A DNA stretch of 64,000 bases. Source: Mantis religiosa. Its lineage: Eukaryota; Arthropoda; Insecta; Mantodea; Mantidae. The position numbers were made by a program, and so were the translations under genes. The stretch covers positions 15,492,306 through 15,556,305 of the forward strand of contig CM060950.1 of the NCBI GenBank assembly GCA_030765055.1, read 5' to 3'. How positions within the stretch are numbered: the first letter of the stretch is position 1; the number at the start of each line of letters is the position of its first letter. Below are positions 10,340 through 21,329 of this stretch, piece after piece. The notes beneath the pieces are model-generated. The model was given only the letters and a program-made list of their open reading frames with translations, had not been told where the DNA came from and made no database searches.

Positions 10340-11735
10340 CTGCCTCCACTTACACAAAAAGCGGCACAGATTGGTGATCCTGTTGAATGAACGTAAAAAT
10401 GTTCTGTTTTCTGCGTTTGGGTTCACCTTTCACTGTATTACAATTGCTGGTTTGGAAAGGCTACGTCTGCGGGCAAAGTAGAACGAGGCACGTTTCAGAG
10501 CTGCCTTAGGGATAACTGGGAAGTGCTGTTTCTTTTGTAGGGTGGCGTTGGTGGTGCGGATATAAACGGATAGGGTTTTACCTAAGGTTAGCTCTTGCAG
10601 GGTACGGAGATATTATGGTGTGGCATTGGAGGTGTTGGCTAGAACCACACAGGCGTGTAGGACTACCGAAAGTATGAAGAATTTGTGCAGGACTAACTTC
10701 GAACGTAGCTTTAGCTGTTTTCTCGTGAATATGGGGCCTCAGGACATCAATCGCCCTATGTTGGCGACATCTTTTTAAGCGGTTGGACAACATCATCCTG
10801 CGTGTCAATGTAATGCGGAGTGATTTGACCTACCAACGATATTGCAAGCTTAACCAGCACCGTCAGATCCAATGCAAATTATGATATCGCTTTGAAAAAT
10901 GAACAGCTGGTATTTATTTACACCGATTTTTATTATCCAGTCATGAAGCCAAGAAAGGAACTGGTCAACTATAACTTTCTGCAAGCTTGAATCGAGCATT
11001 TTTATGTTGGTTGAATGTTACAGAATGGTTGCAATCACCTACGACGAATTCGTTTACAAACAATACATAGAGTGGCTGGGCATTATAACCGTGGAAGGTA
11101 CGCCAGCCTCAGTGAGTCTCCCGGGTAGGGGTACCGTCAACATGGACGTAGCAGCGCCGGTTTTCTACGAAAATATGCAGCAGCGGTAGAGAATGTCGAA
11201 GGCTAGGACTCTCTCTCTCTCTCGCTGCAGTTTATAAACAAGGCCGTTATGCCAAAACGGATCAAATGCAGCTTCTACGCCAGAAGTACCTCCAACGTTT
11301 AAGCCACATTGTCAAATTGCTCTGCCACGTCATCAGCTAATTTTAAATGTTCCAGTTCTTTTAAATGTCCTTTTCGAAAGCGAAGTTGTGAATTTGAAAG
11401 GTCCACACGTGCCGAAAGTTGCTTTAGGAGTCCAAATAGTTATACTTTTCGAGCAATTTACCAACAGTAGAGAAGAGACTGATGGATAATAACTTTTAGT
11501 TTGGCTGGTGCTTTTGCCGTTCTTCAGGAACATTATTACCTTGGCCCTTTTCCAAGTGTTGGGGAAGTTGTTTTGCTGCAAACAGGCGTTGAACATCTTG
11601 GGTGAATTTTAAGATGTCTGGTGTCATCAGCTGGTCTAGCGCGTCATATGTCGATGTTAGCAGGGTGTCAAGGCCTCCTACTCCTAGTCGGATGGCACAT
11701 CACTCAAAGTGCTATAGGACAGCAAGAGGAATAGG
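10340..11735 (-). pseudogene. Jockey-like LINE reverse transcriptase remnant (segment A, second copy)
   Basis: Same structure as 120-1545 but with different breaks. 11596-11333 is open on the minus strand and reads MFNACLQQNNFPNTWKRAKV, the typical RT N-terminal block. It is followed in another frame by LRFRKGHLKELEHLKLADDV (about 11390-11320). The VWHNGL region is at about 11250. 10808-10578 covers thumb-like sequence in a disturbed frame. A CT-rich stretch at 11213-11223 is shorter in the partner at about 30210. Non-functional. Confidence 0.75.
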
Positions 11736-12244
11736 TGTGTGAGGGGTCATGATTTTAACCAAGATGGGCTCTACCGCACTCCCCTGTGGGACGATTCCAT
11801 GATACCCATTGGTGACGTTACTTGGCAACGGGAAATTAATAACAGCGTTGGGGTGTGTCTCGCAGACCCTGACAGTGCAATTACACTTAATAACGCCAAA
11901 AAGCGTTTTTTGCTTACTTCAAAATATTAGATATTACTCTATTATTGTAAGTTTAACGGCATTTCTCACAGAAGCGACTTAACTAGACCCAAATATGTGA
12001 AACTCTCTTGGAAATAATATATTTCCACGCCGAGAAATACAAAATATGTGTTCCGATGGCCTCACATAGAATGTACAACACAACAAAGGCAGCGCTAGAA
12101 ATTGTTCTACAAGAAATAATAAGAAAAAGAAGAAATATTGGAACTTTAGATAAAACACTCCCATGGAATTTTGGAGGGAGTTGCGTTAATTTTGTGTCTA
12201 ATATTTATGTGCAGATAACTTAGATAAGTAAAAAGGTGAAGATA

Positions 12245-12420
12245 AGTTAAGCTTAATTAATTACAAATCAATTGGGCTACTGAAGACTGCTTGTCACTTA
12301 TACTTCAAACACAATTTGACATCCACATTTATACGACCTTCTTAACTCGCTCTAATTAGTATTAGTGCTGTAGATAGTTCAACAATTTTAATCTGTTAAC
12401 CATGTTACTCTAATCGATTC
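12245..12420. repeat. Solitary left inverted arm in second half-unit
   Basis: Matches 2231-2400, the left arm and beginning of the B region. The hAT coding part and the right arm are missing here: after 12650 the B sequence is replaced by gag-like sequence and resumes only in segment C at about 14385. Confidence 0.7.
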
Positions 12421-12649
12421 ATATATAGATTAATTCAGATATTATCTGCTCGGAAATTAGACGTAAGGATTATATAAAGTACTTAACGCTCTCTATATTT
12501 AATTATTTATGAAACTTCTAAGTGTATAGATTAAAAATTTGGTTTGCATCAAGTGCACATGGTTTATGTAGGTATTGAATAATACAAATATGTAAATAAT
12601 AGTTTACATGAAGACTCACTTAGTCACTATTGTTTCATCCATGATTTTA

Positions 12650-14375
12650 GCCCCTTAAAGCACAACCTCTGTGGTCCTGGTCCCGAGGGGTGGGCGACAG
12701 CAAGTAGGGGACTGACTGATGTGGTGACGTACGGCGGGGACTTGGTGTGCCCCAGGACGGCTACGGCTGCCCAGAAGGCCCATCAGTAACAACGAAAACT
12801 GGTAGAAGCTCTGGTGTAATCTCTCGACTGGGTTCCTCCGCGAAGTGACAGTGCTTCTTCAAACACCCAAAGCATGGTCCACTTCGGTTGTTGACCCCAT
12901 TTATTTGTTCTTTTTTATTTTTCTCCATGAACATATGTGTGACGGGTAACAGCGCGGGTGGTTTGAGTGGGAAGCGCAAGGGGTGGCTGGGTATCGCGTA
13001 ATTACCAGCCCTTTGTTATCATGTAGTACTGTGTTCGTATCCGCTGATAAAGGTCAGTCCCGGGGATGGGCCACCGCATGAGCTGTTACACTCCTGAAGG
13101 CGATTGACTCCCTGTCTTTACACTGGGAGGTGTGACCCTAAGGTGAGCAAGGTCCAGCCCAGGACTCTCACCTAAGCCGGGGTGGCGCCCAGGATGTGAG
13201 CACGCCATCGGAGACGCTTGCAATGGCGGAGGACATTTCCGCTATGGCACCTAACTTTAAACCAACAACTGTGAAGGGAATTGTAAAGGAAGTGGTTGAG
13301 CTCTGTGGTCCTCGCTACTTAGTTGTAACCAGAACTGAGGAAGGAAAGAATTTTCTGTAACTGAACCCTTTCATCATCCAAAAGGGTTTGGATAAAATAG
13401 CTGGTTCGGTGAAATCATGTACACGATCAAAAAATGGCACGCTCCTGGTGGAAGCTCATTGAGTCTCCCAGGCAGCGGTCATATTGAAGGCGAACCTGTT
13501 GGGCAGTTACCTGGTAAATGTCACGATACATAAGAGACTCAAATCCTCGCGCAGAGTGGTCAACACCCGTGCTTTGGATGGCATGACGAATGAACAAATT
13601 CAAGAAAACCTCCAAGACCAAGGTGTGACGTCTGTATACCGTGTGCAGCGGCGAGAGCGAGGGTACCCTGTTCCTGACCTTTGATCGGGTAGATCTCCGA
13701 CCAAGGCTTAGGGCAGGGTACGAGATAATTGAGGTACGCCCTTATACACCAAACCCGCTTAGATGTTATAAGTGTCAGCGCTTCGGACACACTAGCTCGT
13801 TCTGTAACAGTACGCCTACCAGCTGTAACTGCGATGTCACTGCACGAAGGTACGTGCACCTTGCCAGTTGAATGTATGGATTGTGCTGGAGAACACCCAC
13901 CCAGCTCTCGAGATTACCCACGCTTCATTGAGAAAAAGGCGATCCAAGATATCCGAGTGAAAGAGAAGGTGTCCTTCTCGGAAGCCCGGAAACTCGCGCG
14001 TACTCGCATACCATCCCTCCTACCGGCCGCTACTTATAGCTCGGTAGCTGCTAAGCTTGTACGGAGGCGCAAGATGGCCACACAGACCAGTGATACACGT
14101 GAAGCCACAATCTCTGAGAAAATCATTATTCCATCTCCGAAGCCTGCCAAAACAGCACCCTCGTCTGCAACTACACCGCCTAAGCCTCCATCTGGAAGGA
14201 GATCGCCAGCAGAGTCACCGGCTAAAGCCTCAACCTCCAAGACTGACAAGCCTATTGTGTATGATGCACCACCCAAAAAGTTTAAGACCAATTACAAATA
14301 GTCTGATTTCCTAAAAGATACCAGCAAACCGGCCAGCCCTAAGAAGATTGCTAGGGCTTCTAAATGTTCCTCCTC
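12650..14375 (+). pseudogene. Jockey-like element 5' region with ORF1 (gag) fragment
   Basis: GC-richer than its surroundings, as expected for a LINE 5' end. The plus strand reads GPRYLVVTRTEEGKNF (from about 13310), then, after stops and frame changes, ALDGMTNEQIQENL and a T-F-D-R-V-D-L stretch. Next comes a zinc knuckle (CYKCQRFGHTSSFC, about 13760-13800), a second degenerate knuckle, and CMDCAGEHPPSSRDYPRF, a third with the last Cys changed to Tyr. The last frame (in 13729-14301) ends in a Ser/Pro/Lys-rich tail. This matches nucleic-acid-binding proteins of jockey elements. No ORF2 follows: it is joined directly to segment C at about 14380. Confidence 0.85.
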
Positions 14376-14384
14376 TGAAGTTTT

Positions 14385-14481
14385 TCGGTTCAGAATTCTG
14401 TAACACTACTTCATCTGCAACCATTAAGACCTATGGTTTTCTTTTTTGTAATTGTCATGCAGGAATATAGTTACAGATATT
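14385..14481 (-). pseudogene. Segment C fragment left of a LINE insertion
   Basis: Matches 6487-6570 (TTCAGAATTCTGTAACACTACTTCATCTGC onward, given here only by its position). It is the part of the RT remnant just after the degraded Y-A-D-D box and continues at 15571, so the two are one gene split by the insertion at 14482-15556. Confidence 0.75.
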
Positions 14482-15556
14482 TTTTTTTATTCATCCAGAT
14501 TTATGAACCCTATTTTACACATGGTGTATTAGGGTTATAGTTGATACATAAAAATACACAATTTTAACAAAAATATTTTAAATACTAGAAGGAAGAAAAT
14601 ATGTTATAATCTGATGCATATTAGTTTAAACTATTTCAGACGTTTAAACACTGAGTTTATAAACATCATGAAAGTGGTATATTAGTGTTAGAGTTGATAC
14701 ATAAAAATACACAATTTTAACAAAAAACATTTTAAATACTAGAAGGAAGAAAATATGTTATAATCTGATGCATATTAATTTAAACTATTTCAGACATTTA
14801 AACACTGAGTTTATAAACATCATGAAGTACTTATACTGTTGTGGCTTCATTAGCAAAGATGTGAGCGGAGCAGAAAATTCTGTTCCTAGAGAGTCCAGCT
14901 TGAATATTAATTCTTGTCTTTCTCTCCAAAAAATGGGACAACAGAAAAGGAGATGACCACAGTTTGAAATTCTTCACCACACATGCACTTGGGGTTAGAT
15001 GTTAAGTGAAAACGTGATAAGTATTCACCAAATTTACCATGTCCACTTAAAAATTGTGTCAAAACAAAATTTGGTACAAGAGTTTCACATTTTCCTCTGT
15101 CATATACACTAGGGAAAAATAATGTTTTTGTTAAACTTCCATTTGGAGTTGTTAGCCATTGTTGGTTCCATTCTTCAAGAATATGTTGATGTATTATTCT
15201 CTTTACAGTAGAAATAGGACATAAAGAGTATGTCACAGGAAGATTGGATTCTGCAGCCTTCTTAGCCAAGCAATCAGCTCTCTCGTTACCTAAAATTCCA
15301 CTGTGTCCTTTAACCCATCCCATGCAAATATGTCCTGGATGGTTTTGAAGCAAGGTTCTGATTTCATGTGCTAATGAATTTAAGTTGTATTTATCATTAA
15401 TAGCGAGTAGAACTGATTGTGAATCACTAAGAATACGGGCACTGTTCCCATTAACAGTACACCATTTTATAGCTTCTTTAATTGCTAAGAGCTCCGACTG
15501 GAATACAGAACATTCAGGTGACAATTTAAACATGGAATGAGTTAGTTCCGTTTGGT
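14482..15556 (-). mobile_element. 5'-truncated LINE with RNase H domain, target duplication
   Basis: Inserted in segment C and flanked by TAGTTACAGATATT (14468-14481 and 15557-15570). Empty sites are seen near 6552 and 45190. A short T run at the left end is the poly(A) tail of the minus-strand copy. 15533-14907 is open for 208 codons and encodes an RNase H: SELLAIKEAI (catalytic Glu), ILSDSQSVLLAI (Asp), then WVKGHSGILGNERADCLAKK (last Asp). The first catalytic Asp (T-D-G-S block) is missing through 5' truncation. After it comes FLSGHGKFGEYLSRF and a CxC pair. A frameshift near 14960 breaks the following H-L-L-F-C-C-P motif. Typical of I-like or related LINE C-termini. Inactive fragment. Confidence 0.9.
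14514..14835. repeat. Two tandem copies of about 160 bp in the LINE 3' region
   Basis: 14514-14673 and 14677-14835 are near-identical direct copies; both contain GTTGATACATAAAAATACAC and GATGCATATTA. They lie in the 3' untranslated part of the LINE insertion. The same pair is found at about 33501-33822. Confidence 0.85.
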
Positions 15557-15570
15557 TAGTTACAGATATT

Positions 15571-16305
15571 AAAATGCTTGATAATCAGGATACCACCTCA
15601 AGGTATGTCACGGTGTGTCTGGTGGTATTTTGATGATCTATCATTATATCTGGTGGCAATAAGTGTTGGAAAATGAGTTTACTACTCGAATGTAACATTT
15701 TGCCACAGATTTCTAAACTTTTAAGTTTTTTGAGTAGTTTGTACCTCCAAATACAAACATACGCCCGTTTAAGGTCAATAATTATTCCAAGAGTGCCCTG
15801 ACCAGGACTTAAAATCTGTTCATTTGTTGAATAGTATTTTCTAAGTTCTGCTTGTTTAGTTCAAATTAGCTAATTGTTCTCCAGAAACCAATTTCATTGG
15901 CTGGAAATCTCTTTTCCATGAGATTTGCTAATGTTGTAAATGCCATTGGATAATAACTTGAAAAACTACCTGCATGTTTGCTTGCTTTCAAACTAGGTAC
16001 TGAATATTCCTTTCTTCCATTCATCTGGTATCTTTGTATTCTATAACAAGTTACAGAGATTTAGGAGTCTAATTTTCCTTTTCATTCTAGATGATTGATG
16101 AATCCTGCATGTGTATTATCAGGACATTGAGAACTTTTTATTTGAAGTTATTATTTACAATTTTAAACTCTTCAATATTTTATTCCTTATTAAATATACG
16201 ATATTCAAGTTTAATTGTTGATTTTATATATTTTAATGCGTTTCTGCAACATTTTTGTTCATTTTTAGTATAAGCTAATAATTTTAGGTGTTAGGGTAGG
16301 ATATA
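15571..16305 (-). pseudogene. LINE reverse transcriptase remnant (segment C, second half-unit)
   Basis: Aligns with 6560-7316. The minus strand shows the A-Y-x-C-I-W-R-Y-K-L-L block at about 15760 and the S-T-N-E-Q-I-L block at about 15820, both in broken frames. It lacks the family P SINE present in the first half-unit and shows its empty site near 16303. Confidence 0.8.
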
Positions 16306-16369
16306 TTAAATATATTAACTATTATATTGGCATTTGTATTTTATATGTGTTTGGACGAAGTTAGTAACA

Positions 16370-17190
16370 TTGACGTCAAAATGAATCTCAAAAAGTATTT
16401 GTAGTTGGTTTATTGATACTCGTCACTTACTGTTTCATATCAATGACAGACTAGTTTCAAAGGCAATCGTCTCCATTTTCAATCTGTTTTCCACTGGCAT
16501 CTGTTGTTGTCTGTTCCTTCTCTGGAGGTGGAACTATGAACTTTTTTGTCAAGTTATATTCTGGTGGGATTTCAAAGTTCATTACGTGATCCTTTTTTTC
16601 CATTTGAATATGTTCTCCCATGTTGTCAATATATTTTGGTTTATCACTCCTTTTAATAATTTTGTATTTGGTTCAATGTCATGACTTTCATTCCAAAAAT
16701 CTGCTGACTTATCTTCTGTTCCATTCTGATGTTTATAAAGTGCACTTTGACTCTGGTTTTTAGATTTCCTTTAGTTTGACCTATGTAGCATTTTTTACAA
16801 TTCTGATAACGTATTTGGTATATTCCAGATCAATTAACTGATAGGATTTCATCTTTAGTTTTTGAATTTAGCAATTTTAAAATTGAGTGTCTATTAGTAG
16901 GTGCCAAGGTGATATTTTGTTCCTTGAACATCTTTTTAAATTTATTAAATGCTTTTGGGTGACATGTTAAGGAACTGAATATGCTGTTGCTTTCTTGTTC
17001 TTTTGTAAATGTGGTTGCTTCCTTAATGGTTTTCTTTAGTTTAGCTTTTCAAATTTTCTTCAAAACCAAACTATTGTTGTAACCATTTTCTCCTGCTATG
17101 TGTAGTATTGCTTTTTGTTCTTTGAAATATTCTTCTTTTTCCATGGGCATGTTGACTAGTCTGTGTGTAAGGCTGTTTATGTCAATGGAC
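16370..17190 (-). pseudogene. Penelope-like element: RT C-terminus and GIY-YIG endonuclease
   Basis: The minus strand from about 17185 reads INSLTHRLVNMP and AILHIAGENGYNN, the end of a Penelope-type RT. After a stop and a linker comes SGIYQIRYQNCKKCYIGQTK (about 16835-16775), which holds both G-I-Y and Y-I-G and the Cys pair typical of Penelope endonucleases. The frame then degenerates and ends near 16560 with I-P-P-E-Y-N-L-T-K-K-F-I. Penelope-like elements use this endonuclease for target-primed insertion. Stops at several points make it non-functional. The upstream RT part is on the opposite strand. Confidence 0.85.
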
Positions 17191-17480
17191 AACTCTCTTT
17201 CTTGGATCTAAATATCATCAGTAACAACACGAAAATAAAATTTTGAATTTACAGGAAACCAACACATTCAGAAAATTATATAAAAAATAATAACCACAAC
17301 CCAATTACACATATACATGCAATAATAAACAGTGTTACACACTTTTACAACTTTCTCTTATTTTTCAACTTTAAACTTTTTCAATAGAAATACACAATGT
17401 ATTTCTGTTTCTATCCATTAGAAATACAATTGTACAATTTGCATCCAAAACTTACCAAACAATTAGGAAATACATTTTGG
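17190..17480 (+). pseudogene. Penelope-like RT fragment in opposite orientation
   Basis: The plus strand reads LSFLDLNIISNNTKIKF from about 17195, then, past one stop, IYRKPTHSENYI and a H-N-P-I-T-H stretch. This block lies just upstream of INSLTHRL in Penelope RTs, yet here the two blocks sit on opposite strands and meet near 17185-17190. It is therefore a head-to-head inverted junction. The same junction is seen at about 36085 and 18255. Confidence 0.8.
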
Positions 17481-17529
17481 GAAAATTTTGAAAGCAATTT
17501 ATTTGCTTATCTTTGCCTGCAAAGCTTAT

Positions 17530-18089
17530 GAATATCGTTAGATGCTTTTCACGGCTATACTTGTAGCACACCCCTTTCGGCAGATTCCATCACAAAGATG
17601 GATGGCGAAACTTGGCAGCGAGAAATCAATACCAGCTTTCGGGTGTCTCGCAGACAATGCATTGCTTAAAGTGTTTATGAAGAATAATATGACGTTGTGT
17701 CGGTAAATATGTGCCTGGCATATTGGTTATCATTTTCATTATAAATAAGTTTGTGTTTTTGGTTTCTATTACACTTTTGGTTTATATAAAGCCCATACGT
17801 TATGTTATTTTTTTTTTTAATTTTTCACTATGTCCATATTTAAAATGCAGCTTATCCTCTGCATCCAGTTACATAAACAACGGTACATATTGGTGATCCT
17901 GTTGAATCAACATATTTTGATTCTGGAGTGCTTTCTGCGTTTGGGCTCACCTTTCACGGTATTAGAATTGCTGGCTTGGAAAGGCTACGTATGTGGGCCA
18001 AGATAAATGAGGCACATTTCAGAACTGCCGTAGGGATAATTAGCAAGTGTGGTTCGCTTTGTAGGATGGCGTTGGTGGTGTGGATATCC
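17530..18089 (-). pseudogene. Truncated A segment at end of duplication copy 1
   Basis: Starts like other A segments (direct repeat at 17583, then the TATATAAAGCCCATACG phrase) and runs into the LINE remnant up to GGATAT at about 18089. There it stops and Penelope-like sequence begins. In copy 2 the same A segment continues (36978 onward). This marks the tandem duplication breakpoint. Confidence 0.85.
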
Positions 18090-18490
18090 TTAATGGTTTT
18101 CTTTAGTTTAGCTTTTCAAACCTTCTTCAAAACCAAACTATTGTATCCATTTTCTTCTGCTATGTGTAGTATTGCTTTTGGTTCTTTGAAATATTCTTGT
18201 TTTTCCATGGGCATGTTGACTAGTCTGTATGTAAGGCTGTTTATGTCAATGGACAACTCTCTTTCTTGGATCTAAATATCATCAGGAACAACACGAAAAT
18301 AAAATTTTGAATTTACAGGAAACCAACACATTAAGAAAATTATATAAACAGTTATAACCACAACCCAATTACACATATACATGCAATAATAAACAGCGTT
18401 ACACACCTCTACAACTTTCTCTTATTTTGCAACTTTCAACTTTTTCAATAGAAATACACAATGTATTTATATTTCTATACAATTTGCGTC
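18090..18490. pseudogene. Penelope-like fragment at the duplication junction
   Basis: Repeats 17016-17430, including the inverted Penelope junction near 18255, and leads into the A segment that opens copy 2. It is the left end of the duplicated unit. Small differences from 17016-17430 (for example in the 18120-18180 stretch) show that this is an older paralogue and not a fresh copy. Confidence 0.8.
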
Positions 18491-18628
18491 AAAAACTTAC
18501 CAAACAATTAGGAAATATATTTTGGGAAAATTTTGATAACAATTTATTTGCTTATCTTTGCCTGCAAAGCGTATGAATATGGTTGGATGGCTTTCAGTGC
18601 TATACCTGTACCACAGCCCCCTTCGGCC

Positions 18629-18735
18629 TATTCCATCACAACGATGGATGACGAAACTTGGCAGCGAGAAATCAATACCAGCCTTTGGGTGTGTCTCGCA
18701 GACAATGCAGTGCTTCAAGCTGTTATTGAGAATAA
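18629..18735. repeat. About 100-bp direct repeat before A segment of copy 2
   Basis: Contains TTGGCAGCGAGAAATCAATA and GGGTGTGTCTCGCAGAC. With the copy starting at about 20360 it brackets the A segment. Both read W-Q-R-E-I-N on the plus strand. Confidence 0.65.
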
Positions 18736-18869
18736 TATGACGTGGTGTCGGTAAATATGTGCCGGGCATATGGGTTATAATTTTTATAACATATAAATAT
18801 GTTTTTCTGGTTTGTATTGTCATTTTGGTCTATATAAAGCCCATACGTTATGTTAATTGTCTTCTTTAA

Positions 18870-20312
18870 TATTACACTCTATGGCTATATTTAATATGCA
18901 GCGTTTCCTCTGCATCCACTTACACAAAACAACGGTAAAGATTGGTGACACTGTTGAATCAACATATTTTGATTCTGGAGTGCTTTCTGCGTTTGGGCTC
19001 ACCTTTCACGGTAGTAGAATTGCTTGCTTTCAAAGGCTACGTATGTGGGCCAAGATGAATGAGGCACATTTCTAAACTGCCGTAGGGATAATTAGGAATT
19101 GTGGTTTCCAGGTAGGGTGGCGTTGGTGGTGCGGATATCGACGGATACGGTTTTACGTACGGATAGCTTTTGCAGGGTTTGGAGATATTACAGTGTGGTA
19201 TTGGAGGTGTTGGCTAGGACCACACAGGCGTGCAGGACCACCGAAAGGGTGAAGTATTTGTGCAGGACTAACTTCGAACGTAGCTTTAGCTGTTTGCTCG
19301 TGAATATGGGGCCGCAGGAGCCGCCCTTTGCTGGCGTCATTTTTTAAGTGGGTGGACGACAGCATCCTGTGTGTCAGTGTAATGCGGAGTCATTTGACCT
19401 GCTAACGATATTGCAATCTTAACCAGCACCGTGAAATACAATGCAAATTGTGATATCGCCTTGAAAAATGCATCAGCTGATATTTGTTTACATCGATGTT
19501 TAATTTTCCAGTCATGAAGTCAAGAAAGGAAGTGGTCAATTATACCTTTCTGCAATCTTGAATCGAGCATTTTTATGTTGGTTGTATATTACAGTATCGT
19601 CGCCATACATATATGAACAAGTCATTTACAAACAATATATAGAATGGCGGTGCATGATAACCGTGAATGGTACGCCAGCCTTAGTGAATCTCTCCCGGGG
19701 AGATGTGCCCTCAACATGGACGCAGAAGCGCCGATTTTCTACGAAATTATGCAGCAGCGGTAGAGAATTTCGAAGGCGAGGACTCTCACGGTGCAGTTTA
19801 TAAATAAGTCCGTTATGCCACAACCGAACAAGTGCGGCTTCTACGTCAGAAGTAGCTCCACAGCTTAAGACCCATTATCAAATGTTCTGTCCCGTCATCA
19901 GCTAATTTTAAAACTTCCTAATATTTTGAATGTCCTTTTCGGAAGCCAAGTTCTTAATTTGAAAGGTCCACAAGCGCCGAAGCTTGTTTTAGAAGTCGAA
20001 AGAGTTATACCTTTCGAGCAATTTACCAACAGTAGAGAAGAGACTAATGGATAAATAACTTTAAGTATGGCTGGTGCTTTTGCTGTGCTTCAGGAACATT
20101 ATTACTTAGGCCCCTTTAGCCAAGTGTTGCGGAAGTTGTTTTGCTGCAAACAGACGTTGAATATCTTGGGTGAATTTTAAGATGGCTGGTGTAATCAGTT
20201 GGTCTATCGCGTCATATGCCGATATCAGCAGGGTGTCAAGGCCCCCGACTACTTGTCGGATGGCACATCACTCTAAGGGCTAAAGGACAGCAAGAAGGAT
20301 AGGTATGTGAGA
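18870..20312 (-). pseudogene. Jockey-like LINE RT remnant (A, copy 2)
   Basis: Partner of 120-1545 with few differences. The VWHNGL-type block is at 19823-19626 and the thumb-like stretch at 19365-19153. Same breaks as in copy 1, so it was already dead when duplicated. Confidence 0.75.
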
Positions 20313-20819
20313 TATAGTGATTTTCACTGAATTAGCTCTACCGTACTACCCTGTCGGACGATTCCATGAGGCAATGGGTAACGCAACTTGGCAACGGGAA
20401 ATCAATAACAGTGTTGGGGTGTGTCTCGCAGAGCATGAGAGTGCGAATACGTCACTTAATAAAGCAAAAAAGCATGTTTTGCTGACGACTTCAAAATATT
20501 ACAACCTACTCTATTATTGTAGGTTAAATGACAGCATTTCTCATAGAAGCGACTTAACTAGACCTAAATATGTTAAATTGTCTTGGAAATAGTATATTTA
20601 AAGCCGAGAAATACAAAATGTGTTCCGATGGTCTCACACAGAATGTACATACATTTCTTGTAGAAATGCTTCTAGAAGAAATAATAATAACAAGAAATAA
20701 TGGAACTTTAGATGAAAAATTCCTGTGGAATTTTGCAGGGAATTGTGCAAGTTTTGTATCTAATATTTACGTGGCATATGAAGTAGATAAGCAAATAAAG
20801 TGTAGATAAGTTAAACTTA

Positions 20820-20996
20820 CGAGTCAGTTGGAGAATTCAATGTCATATCGGCACGTTGGCTATAGTAGCTCAATGGTAGAGCGGCTGGACGGAAACCAAA
20901 AGATCCGTGGTTCAAATGCCGGCTATTTTTCAATCTGACTCTACGTTCCCACAATTTATCCTACACACGGCCAGTGTGAAAGAACAATAAATTTGC
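20820..20996 (+). repeat. tRNA-related SINE (family T), copy 2 partner
   Basis: Same insertion as 2053-2229, flanked by AAGTTAAACTTA (20808-20819) and AAGTTGAACTTA (20997-21008). It was duplicated with the block and is not an independent insertion. Confidence 0.8.
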
Positions 20997-21329
20997 AAGT
21001 TGAACTTAATTAATTATAAATCAACTGAGCTTCTGAAGAATACTTGTCAGTTGTGCTTCAAATATAATTTGACATCTACATTTATAGGACCTTCTAAACT
21101 CGCTCTAATAATTATTAGTGCTGTACATAGATCAATACTTTTAATCTAATCCCCATGTTACTTTAATCGGTTAATATTTCAATTAATTGAGATATTATCT
21201 GTTCGAAAATTAGATGCAAGGATTACATAAAGTACTTAATACTCTCCCTATTTAACTATTTATGAAACTTCTGAATATTTAGAATATTTACAAGAAGACT
21301 CACTTAGTCACTATTGTTTTATTGATAAA

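Larger units (their letters stand above)
1..18089. repeat. Tandem segmental duplication, copy 1 (about 18.9 kb unit)
   Basis: The sequence from position 1 recurs from 18769, and the match runs collinearly to 18089/36978. The offset is 18768 at the start and ends at about 18892 after a handful of indels. By eye I count about three substitutions in the first 540 aligned bases, so the copies are very similar but not identical. Copy 1 has no left boundary in the window. Its right end is at about 18089, where the A segment stops abruptly inside a phrase that continues normally in copy 2 (36970 onward) and switches to Penelope-like sequence. All element remains listed between 1 and 18089 therefore have partners in copy 2. 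Confidence 0.95.
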
